This document shows, piece after piece, positions 28,833 to 36,957 of a DNA stretch of 64,000 nucleotides. Position numbers and translations under genes: made by a program. The notes under the pieces are model-generated. The model saw only the letters and a program-made list of their open reading frames with translations. It had not been told where the DNA came from and made no database searches. How positions within the stretch are numbered: position 1 is the first letter of the stretch; each line of letters starts with the position of its first letter. Source of the DNA: Caballeronia sp. BR00000012568055 (GTDB lineage: Bacteria; Pseudomonadota; Gammaproteobacteria; Burkholderiales; Burkholderiaceae); the NCBI RefSeq assembly GCF_029439455.1, contig NZ_JAQFVG010000311.1, forward strand, positions 25,440 to 89,439. Reading direction: 5' to 3'.

Positions 28833-31800
28833 ATGCAAACCACCGAGAACGCCACGACTTCCTTCGAAGGCGCATCCGCACAGCCGATGAGCGGTGCGCA
28901 GTCGCCGGGCGCACAGGCGCTCGCGCCCAACACGACGTTTGCCGACTACAAGGTCATCCGTCGCAACGGAAGCGTGGTGTCGTTCGAACCCACGAAGATC
29001 GCCATTGCTGTAACGAAGGCGTTCATCGCCGTGAATGGCGGGCAGGGCGCAGCTTCCGCGCGCGTGCGCGAGCAGGTCGAGCAACTGACGCAGGCAGTCG
29101 TGCGCGCGCTGGTGCGCAGCCGTCCGCATGGCGGCACGTTCCATATCGAAGATATTCAGGATCAGGTCGAACTCGCGCTGATGCGCGGCGGCGAGCACAA
29201 CGTCGCACGTGCTTACGTGCTGTATCGCGAGAAGCGCACGCAGCAGCGTTCGCAAGAGCGCGCAGCAGGTCAGAGCGCGCAGTCGCATGAAGGCGGCATC
29301 ATCAACGTGACGGACAACGGCGTCACGAGCCCGCTCGATATGGACGCGCTCAAGGCGCTGATCGTTTCGGCCTGCGCCAATCTGGGCGATGCCGTTTCCG
29401 CCGATCCGATCGTCGCCGAAACGGTGAAGAATCTGTACGACGGCGTGCCGATGTCGCAGGTCTACGACTCGGCCATTCTCGCCGCGCGCACGATGATCGA
29501 AAAAGATCCGGCGTACAGCCAGGTCACCGCGCGCATTCTGCTGCACACGATCCGCCGCGAAATTCTCGGCGGCGAAGTGGTGCAGGCCGAAATGGGCGAG
29601 CGCTATGCCGAATACTTCCCGCAGTTCATCAAGCGCGGCATCGAAGCCGGCCTGCTGGATGACAAGCTGCAACAGTTCGACCTCAAGCGCCTGGGCGCTG
29701 CGCTCGACGCCGGCCGCGATCTGCAATTCGGCTATCTCGGCCTGCAAACGCTGTATGACCGCTACTTCCTGCACGTCGAAGGCACGCGCATCGAATTGCC
29801 GCAGGCGTTCTTCATGCGCGTCGCGATGGGTCTGTCGCTGAACGAAATCGATCGCGAAGCGCGCGCCATCGAGTTCTACAACGTGCTGTCGTCGTTCGAC
29901 TTCATGTCGTCCACGCCGACGCTGTTCAACTCGGGCACGCATCGCTCGCAATTGTCGTCGTGCTATCTGACGACGGTCGCCGACGACCTCGACGGCATCT
30001 ATGAAGCGCTGAAGGAAAACGCGCTGCTGTCGAAGTTCGCAGGCGGTCTGGGCAACGACTGGACGCGCGTGCGTGCGCTCGGCTCGCACATCAAGGGCAC
30101 CAACGGCAAGTCGCAAGGCGTGGTGCCGTTCCTGAAGGTGGTGAACGACACCGCCGTCGCCGTGAATCAGGGCGGCAAGCGCAAGGGCGCGGTGTGCGCG
30201 TACCTGGAGTCGTGGCACCTGGACATCGAAGAATTCCTCGAACTGCGCAAGAACACCGGCGATGACCGTCGCCGTACGCACGACATGAACACGGCGAACT
30301 GGATTCCCGATCTGTTCATGAAGCGCGTGATGGAAGGCGGCGACTGGACGCTGTTCTCGCCGTCCACCTGCCCGGATCTGCACGATCTGTTCGGTGCGGA
30401 CTTCGAAAAGGCGTACACAGCTTACGAAGAGAAAGCCGCGCGCGGCGAGATCAAGCTGTTCAAGAAGGTGCCGGCCGCGCAACTGTGGCGCAAGATGCTG
30501 GGCATGCTGTTCGAAACCGGGCATCCGTGGATCACGTTCAAGGACCCGTGCAACATCCGTTCGCCGCAGCAGCACGTCGGCGTGGTGCATTCGTCGAATC
30601 TGTGCACGGAAATCACGCTGAATACGAGCGACACGGAAATCGCCGTGTGTAACCTCGGTTCGGTGAACTTGCTGGCGCACATGGTCAAGCAGTCGGACGG
30701 TTCGTACACGCTGGATCAGGCCAAGCTCAAGCGCACCATCAGCGTGGCGATGCGCATGCTGGACAACGTGATCGACATCAACTACTACGCGGTCGCCAAG
30801 GCGCGTAACTCGAACCTGAAGCATCGTCCGGTCGGTATGGGCATCATGGGCTTCCAGGACTGCCTGCACCTGCTGCGCACGCCGTACGCGTCGCCGGAAG
30901 CAGTCGAGTTCGCGGATCGTTCGATGGAAGCGGTGTGCTACTACGCCTACTACGCATCGACGGAGCTGGCGGAAGAGCGCGGCCGTTACGCGACGTATCG
31001 CGGCTCGCTGTGGGATCGCGGCATCCTCCCGCAGGATTCGCTGAAGCTGCTGGCCGAAGCACGCGGCGGTTACGTCGAAGTGGACACTTCGGAGTCGATG
31101 GACTGGCCCGCGCTGCGTTCGCGTATTTCGACCTACGGTATGCGCAACTCGAACTGCGTGGCGATTGCACCGACCGCGACGATCTCGAACATCATCGGCG
31201 TGTCGGCGTGTATCGAACCGACGTTCCAGAATCTGTACGTGAAGTCGAATCTGTCGGGCGAATTCACGGTCGTCAACGACTTCCTCGTGCGTGATCTGAA
31301 GGCGCGCGGTCTGTGGGACGAAGTGATGGTGTCGGATCTGAAGTACTTCGACGGCACGCTGTCGCGCATCGACCGTATTCCGGCCGATCTGCGTGCGATC
31401 TACGCCACCGCGTTCGAAGTCGATCCGAAGTGGCTGGTGGAAGCGGCATCGCGCCGTCAGAAGTGGATTGATCAGGCGCAGTCGCTGAACATCTACATGG
31501 CGGGCGCATCGGGCAAGAAGCTGGACGAGGTCTACAAGCTCGCGTGGATTCGTGGTCTGAAGACGACCTACTATCTCCGTACGATGGCCGCCACGCACGT
31601 CGAGAAGTCCACGGTGGCGCACGGCGCGCTGAATGCAGTGCCGTCGTCGAATGAAGGTGGTTCGGCTGCGCAGGGCGGATTTGGTGGCGCTGGTGGCGGC
31701 GCATCGTCCGCTGGTGCGAAGGGTGGCTTCAATGCCGCTGCTGCTGCGCCTGCTCCGGCTGTCGAAGCCGCGCCTGAGGCCGATGGTCCCGTCTGCATGA

Positions 31801-31847
31801 TGCGTCCGGGCGATGCGGGCTTCGACGAGTGCGAAGCGTGCCAGTAA
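28833..31847 (+). CDS. nrdA: Ribonucleoside-diphosphate reductase, class Ia, alpha subunit NrdA
   Basis: Large subunit that reduces ribonucleotides to deoxyribonucleotides with the NrdB radical. The 1004-residue protein has a short N-terminal extension (1-35), an ATP-cone (about 38-130, starting YKVIRRNG), the catalytic barrel with Cys377 (SSCYLTT), the radical Cys591 in NLCTEIT with Glu593, and Cys606 in VCNLGSVNL. The C-terminal tail is a Gly/Ala-rich linker (about 930-985) followed by the redox pair in CEACQ. The ATP-cone indicates dATP inhibition. The start at 28833 has GGAG upstream. nrdB lies 2.4 kb away, not adjacent, unlike E. coli. Confidence 0.97.
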   Translation: MQTTENATTSFEGASAQPMSGAQSPGAQALAPNTTFADYKVIRRNGSVVSFEPTKIAIAVTKAFIAVNGGQGAASARVREQVEQLTQAVVRALVRSRPHGGTFHIEDIQDQVELALMRGGEHNVARAYVLYREKRTQQRSQERAAGQSAQSHEGGIINVTDNGVTSPLDMDALKALIVSACANLGDAVSADPIVAETVKNLYDGVPMSQVYDSAILAARTMIEKDPAYSQVTARILLHTIRREILGGEVVQAEMGERYAEYFPQFIKRGIEAGLLDDKLQQFDLKRLGAALDAGRDLQFGYLGLQTLYDRYFLHVEGTRIELPQAFFMRVAMGLSLNEIDREARAIEFYNVLSSFDFMSSTPTLFNSGTHRSQLSSCYLTTVADDLDGIYEALKENALLSKFAGGLGNDWTRVRALGSHIKGTNGKSQGVVPFLKVVNDTAVAVNQGGKRKGAVCAYLESWHLDIEEFLELRKNTGDDRRRTHDMNTANWIPDLFMKRVMEGGDWTLFSPSTCPDLHDLFGADFEKAYTAYEEKAARGEIKLFKKVPAAQLWRKMLGMLFETGHPWITFKDPCNIRSPQQHVGVVHSSNLCTEITLNTSDTEIAVCNLGSVNLLAHMVKQSDGSYTLDQAKLKRTISVAMRMLDNVIDINYYAVAKARNSNLKHRPVGMGIMGFQDCLHLLRTPYASPEAVEFADRSMEAVCYYAYYASTELAEERGRYATYRGSLWDRGILPQDSLKLLAEARGGYVEVDTSESMDWPALRSRISTYGMRNSNCVAIAPTATISNIIGVSACIEPTFQNLYVKSNLSGEFTVVNDFLVRDLKARGLWDEVMVSDLKYFDGTLSRIDRIPADLRAIYATAFEVDPKWLVEAASRRQKWIDQAQSLNIYMAGASGKKLDEVYKLAWIRGLKTTYYLRTMAATHVEKSTVAHGALNAVPSSNEGGSAAQGGFGGAGGGASSAGAKGGFNAAAAAPAPAVEAAPEADGPVCMMRPGDAGFDECEACQ

Positions 31848-31880
31848 CGCTGAGTTAGTTCCGGCAGCTTAGGAACTGAA

Positions 31881-31915
31881 AGCCGGTATCGAGCGATTCG
31901 ATACCGGCTTCTTTA
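31881..31915. terminator. Terminator after nrdA
   Basis: The stem AAGCCGGTATCGA / TCGATACCGGCTT with loop GCGAT is followed by TCTTTATTT. It lies between convergent nrdA and the MFS gene; its main direction is nrdA. Confidence 0.85.
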
Positions 31916-31947
31916 TTTGTGACGCTTGCGTGAACGTTGAGCTTGAA

Positions 31948-33345
31948 TCAGCTGCGCGTGCCTTGCGAAATTTCGGAGCCTGCATCGCGTGACAGACGCG
32001 CGGTGATCGGCATCGAAAAGAAAGAGAACAGGCCGACTACGACGAAGGCGGGCCAGAAATCCGACCACCGCACACTCGCATGACCGTTCAGATACTGCGT
32101 GACTTCGAGCGTGATGCCAGCGACGGTCACGCCAAGACCGAGCGATACCTGCTGGATGAAACTCGCCAGACTGGTTGCGCGTCCCACGTCCTTCGTCTCG
32201 ATCTCTGCGTAGGCAAGCGAGTTGAGCGATGTGAATTGCAGCGAAGGAAAGAAGCCGCCGAGCAACACGACGAGCCAGATCACCCACGTCGGCGTGCCGG
32301 GAAAGAACGAGCCGCACGCGGCAATGGCAATACCCGAGAAGACCGCGTTCACGAGCAAGGTCTGACGGAATCCGAACTTGCGCAACACGTTCGGCGCAAC
32401 CGACTTCATGAACATTCCGCCAAACGCGGATGCGCACGTAATCGCGCCGGATTTGAACGCCGACATGCCGAGTCCTTCCTGCAACGCGAGCGGCAGCAGG
32501 AACGGCACCGCGCCGAGTCCGATGCGAAACATCGAGCCGCCGAGCACGCTGGCCTGAAACGTCGGCACGCGGAAGAAGCGCAGATCGAGCAGCGGGCGTT
32601 CGCTGCGTCGCGCGTGCAGCAAGTAGAAGACGACGAGCAGCGCGCCGCACAAGCACATCGCGAACGCGATGCTCTGCGGCACCAGCTCGCCGCCGACCAG
32701 CGACAGCCCGAGCATCAGCAACACGCCGGCGCTCGCGGAGAGAAAGAAGCCGAACCAGTCGAGCGGACCGGGATGCGCCTCGCGCGTATCGGCGATGTAT
32801 CGATTGGTCAGCCAGATACCGGCAATACCGATCGGAATGTTGATGAAGAAGATCAGACGCCAGTGCAGATACGTCGTGATGAAGCCGCCGAGCAACGGAC
32901 CCGCGGCGGGACCGAGCATCGCGGGCACGGCGAGGTAGTTCATCGCGCGGATGAACTCCGAGCGGCGCACCGAGCGGAAGATGATGATGCGGCCGACGGG
33001 CACCATCATTGCGCCGCCTACGCCTTGAATGAAACGCGCGACGGTGAACGGCCCGAGCGAGGTGGACGCCGCGCACAACAGCGAGCCGACCACGAAGATG
33101 CCGATGGCCGTGCGGAACACGGTGCGAGCGCCGAAGCGATCCGCCACCCAGCCGCAGATGGGAATGAATACGCCGAGCCCGAGCACGTAACTCGTAACGG
33201 CGACTTTGAGGGTGACAGGATCGCGACCGAAGGCTCGCGCCATTTCGGGAATCGCAGTAACGATGACGTTGGCGTCAACGCTTTCCATGAACATCGCACA
33301 CGCGACGATGAGAGGAGCAATGAAAGCTTTGGCTACAAGCGGCAT
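31948..33345 (-). CDS. MFS exporter, DHA2 (14-span) family
   Basis: A 465-residue drug:proton antiporter of the DHA2 subfamily. About fourteen hydrophobic spans can be followed; motif A is GWVADRFGARTVFR in the loop between spans 2 and 3, and the motif RFIQGVGGAMMVPVGR follows, typical for the family. The substrate is unknown and is not suggested by neighbours. It sits inside the nrdA-nrdB interval on the opposite strand and is divergent from the DUF3820 gene. Confidence 0.88.
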   Translation of the reverse strand: MPLVAKAFIAPLIVACAMFMESVDANVIVTAIPEMARAFGRDPVTLKVAVTSYVLGLGVFIPICGWVADRFGARTVFRTAIGIFVVGSLLCAASTSLGPFTVARFIQGVGGAMMVPVGRIIIFRSVRRSEFIRAMNYLAVPAMLGPAAGPLLGGFITTYLHWRLIFFINIPIGIAGIWLTNRYIADTREAHPGPLDWFGFFLSASAGVLLMLGLSLVGGELVPQSIAFAMCLCGALLVVFYLLHARRSERPLLDLRFFRVPTFQASVLGGSMFRIGLGAVPFLLPLALQEGLGMSAFKSGAITCASAFGGMFMKSVAPNVLRKFGFRQTLLVNAVFSGIAIAACGSFFPGTPTWVIWLVVLLGGFFPSLQFTSLNSLAYAEIETKDVGRATSLASFIQQVSLGLGVTVAGITLEVTQYLNGHASVRWSDFWPAFVVVGLFSFFSMPITARLSRDAGSEISQGTRS

Positions 33346-33466
33346 GGGGAATCGCGATGGACTCTTGGCGGCAAGAGCGGCGATTATGGCACCGAAGTGG
33401 CGCGACCGACGAGCGGATACATCACGCAGCGTGTCGTGCAGAACATAGAGAAGGAGTGAACACGCG

Positions 33467-33679
33467 ATGGACCCGCACGATCTTCAACGTCTCGTCACGC
33501 AGACGATGCCCTACGGCAAGTACAAGGATCGCGTGCTCGCGGACTTGCCTGGACACTATCTCGCGTGGTTCGCGCGTGAGGGTTTTCCAGAAGGCAAGCT
33601 CGGCAAGTTGCTTGCGCTGATGCACGAGATCGATCACAACAACCTTCGGTCGCTGCTTGATCCGCTGCGTGGGCGGTGA
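33467..33679 (+). CDS. DUF3820 family protein
   Basis: A 70-residue cytoplasmic protein, entirely the DUF3820 domain. The signature MPYGKYKDRVLADLPGHYLAW lies at about 14-34, followed by FAREGFPEGKLGKLLALMHEI. The family has been described as related to quorum-sensing-regulated virulence proteins, but its activity is unknown. A ribosome site AAGGAG lies upstream. It is between the MFS gene and the nrdB leader, and the nrdB upstream sites begin ten bases after its stop. Confidence 0.85.
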   Translation: MDPHDLQRLVTQTMPYGKYKDRVLADLPGHYLAWFAREGFPEGKLGKLLALMHEIDHNNLRSLLDPLRGR

Positions 33680-33688
33680 ATGGGCGGT

Positions 33689-33735
33689 GAACAATAGGTA
33701 GTGTTAACGTGCTTCGATAACACAAGATATTGTGG
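33689..33735 (+). promoter_or_regulatory. Tandem NrdR-box-like sites far upstream of nrdB
   Basis: Sites at 33689-33704 and 33720-33735, start-to-start spacing 31 bases, the same as at nrdA. The second (ACACAAGATATTGTGG) is a close match to acaCwATATaTwGtgt; the first matches at about 12 of 16. A possible -35 TTAACG (33704-33709) and -10 GATATT (33726-33731) overlap them. If this is the promoter, the mRNA leader is about 550 nt. Confidence 0.65.
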
Positions 33736-34131
33736 AAATAAGAGACGCGAAATGCTAAGATCGAATCAACGAATCGATGCAGCAGCAGCACTTCAAAGCA
33801 TCGCTCCAACGTGCTTGCAACGAAGTGAAACGCAGTCGATCACACACATCGACAGCGTTCGAAGTTGAAGCGCGATGTGCATCGGATCATATGCATCGTG
33901 AGTGTCGTTGGCAGCGATCGGCATCACGCGTGAGTGACATCACGCGAGACATCGAAGCGAACACATCGCATCACGTTCGACACATGCAGCGAGCAACTCG
34001 CAAGGTAGTAAAGGCATCAGTCGCAGAGCCTTATTTCGCAAGGCTGAAAGCGTATCGATGCAAGACGTTCGAAGCACCACGCGATGCCTTCGAACACACT
34101 CGATGAGGACCGCTTCACACATGCTTATCGA

Positions 34132-34255
34132 CTCATCGCATCACGCTTCATGCAGCATGCGATGAGCCAAGTGTTGTATGCAGGTAGCAACGTCGAATCT
34201 AAATCGCATGAAAACGAGAATTTTCATGAGCAAACTCTTTTATCGCTCATGAAAA
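34132..34255 (+). promoter_or_regulatory. Chain of mutually exclusive hairpins before nrdB
   Basis: Five segments can pair with their neighbours only one at a time: 34132-34141 with 34157-34166 (10 bp); 34156-34163 with 34203-34210 (8 bp); 34207-34214 with 34221-34228 (8 bp); 34221-34231 with 34245-34255 (11 bp). The last ends 37 bases before the nrdB ATG. The arrangement is like an attenuator or a translation switch. No known riboswitch class was recognised. Confidence 0.45.
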
Positions 34256-34292
34256 GATGGTACAAACCGATCTAAATTGATGGTGAGAATTT

Positions 34293-35540
34293 ATGCTCAA
34301 CTGGGATGACGAGACCACTGCCGTAACTCCCTCGAGCGCTTCGCAACAGAACGCGTTGCGTCAGGCTCAAGGTATGACTTCCGGCACGACGTTCGGAACG
34401 CAAGGTGTCCTTGCTCATCAGGAAACCCATCAGACTGCTCAGGCGAACAACATCTTCTCCGATGGCTTCGTTCCCCCGGCAGCCGCAACGCCTTCTTCGA
34501 GCGCGATCGCCGCTCAAAGCGAAGCACGCGTCAACGTCGCAGACAAGCGCATCATCAACGGCAAGACCGACGTCAATCAGTTGGTGCCGTTCAAGTACAA
34601 GTGGGCGTGGGAAAAGTATCTCGCTGGCTGCGCGAATCACTGGATGCCGCAGGAAGTGAATATGTCGCGCGACATCGCGCTGTGGAAAGACCCGAACGGT
34701 TTGTCGGACGACGAGCGTCGTATTGTCAAGCGCAACCTGGGCTTCTTCGTCACGGCCGACTCGCTGGCTGCGAACAACATCGTGCTGGGCACGTACCGTC
34801 ACATCACCGCTCCGGAGTGCCGCCAGTTCCTGCTGCGCCAGGCGTTCGAAGAGGCGATCCACACGCACGCGTACCAGTACATCGTCGAATCGCTGGGCCT
34901 GGACGAGAGCGAAATCTTCAACGCGTATCACGAAGTCGCTTCGATCCGCGCGAAAGACGAGTTCCTGATTCCGTTCATCAATACGCTGACCGATCCCGCC
35001 TTCACCACGGGCACGCTCGAAGCGGACCAGAAATTGCTGAAGTCGCTGATCGTGTTCGCCTGCATCATGGAAGGACTGTTCTTCTATGTAGGCTTCACGC
35101 AGATTCTGGCGCTGGGTCGTCAGAACAAGATGACGGGCGCGGCGGAGCAGTATCAGTACATCCTCCGCGATGAATCGATGCACTGCAATTTCGGCATCGA
35201 CCTCATCAACCAGATCAAGCTCGAAGAGCCGCAACTGTGGACGGCAGACTTTAAGGCCGAAATCCGCGAACTCTTCAAGCAAGCGGTTGACCTTGAATAT
35301 CGTTACGCTGAAGACACCATGCCGCGCGGGGTGCTCGGCCTGAATGCGTCGATGTTCAAGAGCTACTTGCGGTTCATCTGCAACCGGCGTTGCCAGCAGA
35401 TCGGACTGGACCCGCTCTACCCGAACGAGGAAAACCCGTTCCCGTGGATGAGCGAAATGATCGACTTGAAGAAGGAACGCAACTTCTTCGAGACACGCGT
35501 GATTGAGTATCAAACCGGCGGCGCGCTCACCTGGGAATAA
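34293..35540 (+). CDS. nrdB: Ribonucleoside-diphosphate reductase, class Ia, beta subunit NrdB
   Basis: Small subunit that houses the diiron centre and the tyrosyl radical used by NrdA. The 415 residues include an N-terminal extension of about 80 residues that is Ser/Thr/Ala/Gln-rich and has no clear motif, then the ferritin-like core: [14 protein letters not shown] (iron ligands and a helix near 188-203) and [13 protein letters not shown] near 290-300. The C-terminus ends [17 protein letters not shown], the segment that docks on NrdA. The ribosome site is GGTGAG five bases before ATG. It has its own paired NrdR-like sites rather than following nrdA. Confidence 0.97.
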   Translation: MLNWDDETTAVTPSSASQQNALRQAQGMTSGTTFGTQGVLAHQETHQTAQANNIFSDGFVPPAAATPSSSAIAAQSEARVNVADKRIINGKTDVNQLVPFKYKWAWEKYLAGCANHWMPQEVNMSRDIALWKDPNGLSDDERRIVKRNLGFFVTADSLAANNIVLGTYRHITAPECRQFLLRQAFEEAIHTHAYQYIVESLGLDESEIFNAYHEVASIRAKDEFLIPFINTLTDPAFTTGTLEADQKLLKSLIVFACIMEGLFFYVGFTQILALGRQNKMTGAAEQYQYILRDESMHCNFGIDLINQIKLEEPQLWTADFKAEIRELFKQAVDLEYRYAEDTMPRGVLGLNASMFKSYLRFICNRRCQQIGLDPLYPNEENPFPWMSEMIDLKKERNFFETRVIEYQTGGALTWE

Positions 35541-36006
35541 TAAAAATCCAGGACGTGTTGCAGACGAAATCGATGGGACGGCAGGGCAGCAGCGTGATTC
35601 ATACGCGCGCCCGGCCGACAAGGTTTAGGAGAACGGTCGCCTGATGCAAAGTGCGCCTACTGGCTTGAAGCGCCGATTATCGGCCCGAACAGAAGACAGG
35701 CGTTTTGCGATCCCTTCAATGGGATGGGCAAACTTCCCCCCGGAAAACGCCAGCGGCAAGCTCGCTGGCTCGATCAAGCAATGGCCGGCGCCGCGAATAC
35801 GCGGTGCTGACTCAATTTGGCGCGCGGTGCCCAGGGGCACGGCGCGCCTTGCCGTATTCATTAGCGTAAGCAGGTGGGATCAGCGTACGCCGATGAATAA
35901 TCCGCTTCGTAGCGTGCGCTATAGAGAAGGCGACGCGTGGGAAGCGGGTTTTGACGAAGGGTGGTGTTTGAACTGACTCTCATCTGAAAACCTGAAGGAG
36001 AAAATC
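35541..36006 (+). other. nrdB to histone-H1-like gene interval
   Basis: 466 bases without a gene I can support. Most of it (35699-35899) is strong nested stems listed separately. Overlapping frames on both strands (plus 35644-35976, minus 35625-35861) read with unusual amino-acid use and may only reflect base-pairing. The end carries AAGGAG for the histone-like gene. Confidence 0.5.
35699..35899 (+). ncRNA. Candidate structured RNA, family unknown
   Basis: Four stems are visible. GGCGTTTT (35699-35706) pairs with AAAACGCC (35744-35751) and encloses ATCCC/GGGAT (35710-35714/35721-35725). CCAGCG/CGCTGG at 35750-35755/35763-35768 is adjacent or alternative. A 30-nt hairpin at 35819-35848 (GGCGCGC/GCGCGCC, then GTGCC/GGCAC) is near perfect. 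A 14-nt arm 35855-35868 pairs with 35886-35899 with one small internal loop. I do not recognise tmRNA, 6S, RNase P or a riboswitch; orientation is assumed from the downstream gene. Confidence 0.35.
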
Positions 36007-36702
36007 ATGGCAGTTGCCAAGAAAAAACCCGCCGCTAAGAAGGCTGCAGCAAAGAAGGTCGTCGCAAAGAAAGCCGCTCCGGCGAAGAAAGTCGTAGCAA
36101 AGAAGGTCGCTGTGAAGAAGGTTGCTGCAAAGAAAGTAGCAGCGAAGAAGGTTGCAGCGAAGAAGGTTGCAGCGAAGAAGGTTGCTGCTAAGAAGGTCGC
36201 GGCCAAGAAGGTTGCGGCCAAAAAGGCGCCTGCGAAGAAAGTCGCAGCGAAGAAAGTAGCGGCGAAGAAGGTTGCAGCGAAGAAGGTCGCGGCCAAGAAG
36301 GCGCCGGCGAAGAAGGCCGCAGCGAAGAAGGCTGCTGCCAAGAAGGCGCCCGCGAAGAAGGCCGCGGCGAAGAAAGCGCCTGCGAAAAAGGCTGCGGCGA
36401 AGAAGGCTGCTGCCAAGAAGGCGCCTGCGAAAAAGGCTGCTGCGAAGAAGGCTCCTGCTGCCAAATCCGCCGCTGCTGCTGCGCCTGCTGCTGCCGCACC
36501 CGCTCCCGCTGCTGCACCTGCGAAGAAGGCACCCGCGAAAAAGGCTCCGGCCAAGAAGGCTGCTGCGAAGAAGACTACGGCCGCTGCTCCTGCAACGACG
36601 GCAACGACCGTATCGGCACCCGCTCCGGCTCCGGCCGCTGCGGTCAAGACGGCGTTGAACCCGGCAGCGGCATGGCCGTTCCCGACGGGCAGCCGTCCGT
36701 AA
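36007..36702 (+). CDS. Histone H1-like protein (lysine/alanine-rich)
   Basis: A 231-residue nucleoid protein made of repeats of KKAAAKK, KKVAAKK and KKAPAKK type over residues 3-195, with an Ala/Pro-rich interruption near 155-175 and an uncharged Thr/Ala/Pro tail ending PFPTGSRP. It resembles the H1-like C-terminal domain of Bordetella BpH1 and Burkholderia histone H1 homologues, or AlgP-like proteins. It is expected to bind DNA non-specifically and is likely to vary in repeat number between strains. A strong ribosome site AAGGAG lies seven bases upstream. Repeat coding means exact length is prone to assembly error. Confidence 0.9.
   Translation: MAVAKKKPAAKKAAAKKVVAKKAAPAKKVVAKKVAVKKVAAKKVAAKKVAAKKVAAKKVAAKKVAAKKVAAKKAPAKKVAAKKVAAKKVAAKKVAAKKAPAKKAAAKKAAAKKAPAKKAAAKKAPAKKAAAKKAAAKKAPAKKAAAKKAPAAKSAAAAAPAAAAPAPAAAPAKKAPAKKAPAKKAAAKKTTAAAPATTATTVSAPAPAPAAAVKTALNPAAAWPFPTGSRP
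36052..36450 (+). repeat. Tandem degenerate coding repeats in the histone H1-like gene
   Basis: Multiple near-identical units of about 15 bases (GCGAAGAAGGTTGCA-like) encode the Lys-Lys-(Val/Ala/Pro)-Ala-Ala motif. Units share long identical stretches, which favours slippage and recombination. Confidence 0.85.
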
Positions 36703-36777
36703 GTCGATTCGACAGCAGTAAGCAGGACGACGGCACACACCGCTGTGCCTTGGGACCGGGTAGTCCTACCCGGCCAC

Positions 36778-36813
36778 AACCCGCCGTTCGGGGCAACCCG
36801 TCGGCGGGTTTTT
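36778..36813 (+). terminator. Terminator after the histone H1-like gene
   Basis: The stem AACCCGCCG / CGGCGGGTT with a 15-base loop is followed by TTTCGTTTCG. It lies about 75 bases past the stop codon. Confidence 0.8.
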
Positions 36814-36878
36814 CGTTTCGTTGCGTTTTGATCGTTTTGATTCGGCGAGAGAAGCGTCTGAAACAATGCTGCAAAGAA

Positions 36879-36910
36879 AAAGCGCATGCCTCTTTCGAAG
36901 CATGCGCTTT
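36879..36910 (-). terminator. Terminator of the glycine-zipper lipoprotein gene
   Basis: On the minus strand AAAGCGCATGC / GCATGCGCTTT is followed by TTTCTTT. It lies about 50 bases after the stop of the downstream-listed lipoprotein gene. Confidence 0.8.
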
Positions 36911-36957
36911 GTTCTGAAGAACGGAGTGCTGACGATCGATCGAATCGATCGATGCGC

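Larger units (their letters stand above)
33680..34292 (+). other. Long low-GC leader region of nrdB
   Basis: About 610 bases with no supportable gene between DUF3820 and nrdB. It contains two NrdR-like sites (33689-33735), then roughly 400 bases of purine-rich, T-poor sequence packed with CATCG, GCATCAC, CGATG and TTCGAA words, and a terminal set of alternative hairpins (34132-34255). GC content is visibly below the neighbours. A reading frame at 33777-34106 has odd composition and no ribosome site, so it is probably not coding. Confidence 0.6.

Noticed and set aside
28743..31622. A 959-codon open frame antisense to nrdA
   Set aside because: Same reason: a shadow of a long GC-rich gene, with a composition rich in Arg, His, Val and Leu and no motifs.
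33777..34106. A 109-residue frame in the nrdB leader
   Set aside because: It has no ribosome site, its composition is dominated by Arg, His, Ser and Thr in odd proportions, and it overlaps repeated words better explained as structured leader.
35644..35976. A 110-residue plus-strand frame and the opposite 78-residue minus-strand frame at 35625-35861
   Set aside because: Both lie over the strong stem region; two frames on opposite strands suggest base-paired RNA rather than proteins. The AGGAG before the plus frame is too far from its ATG. Not excluded as a real peptide.
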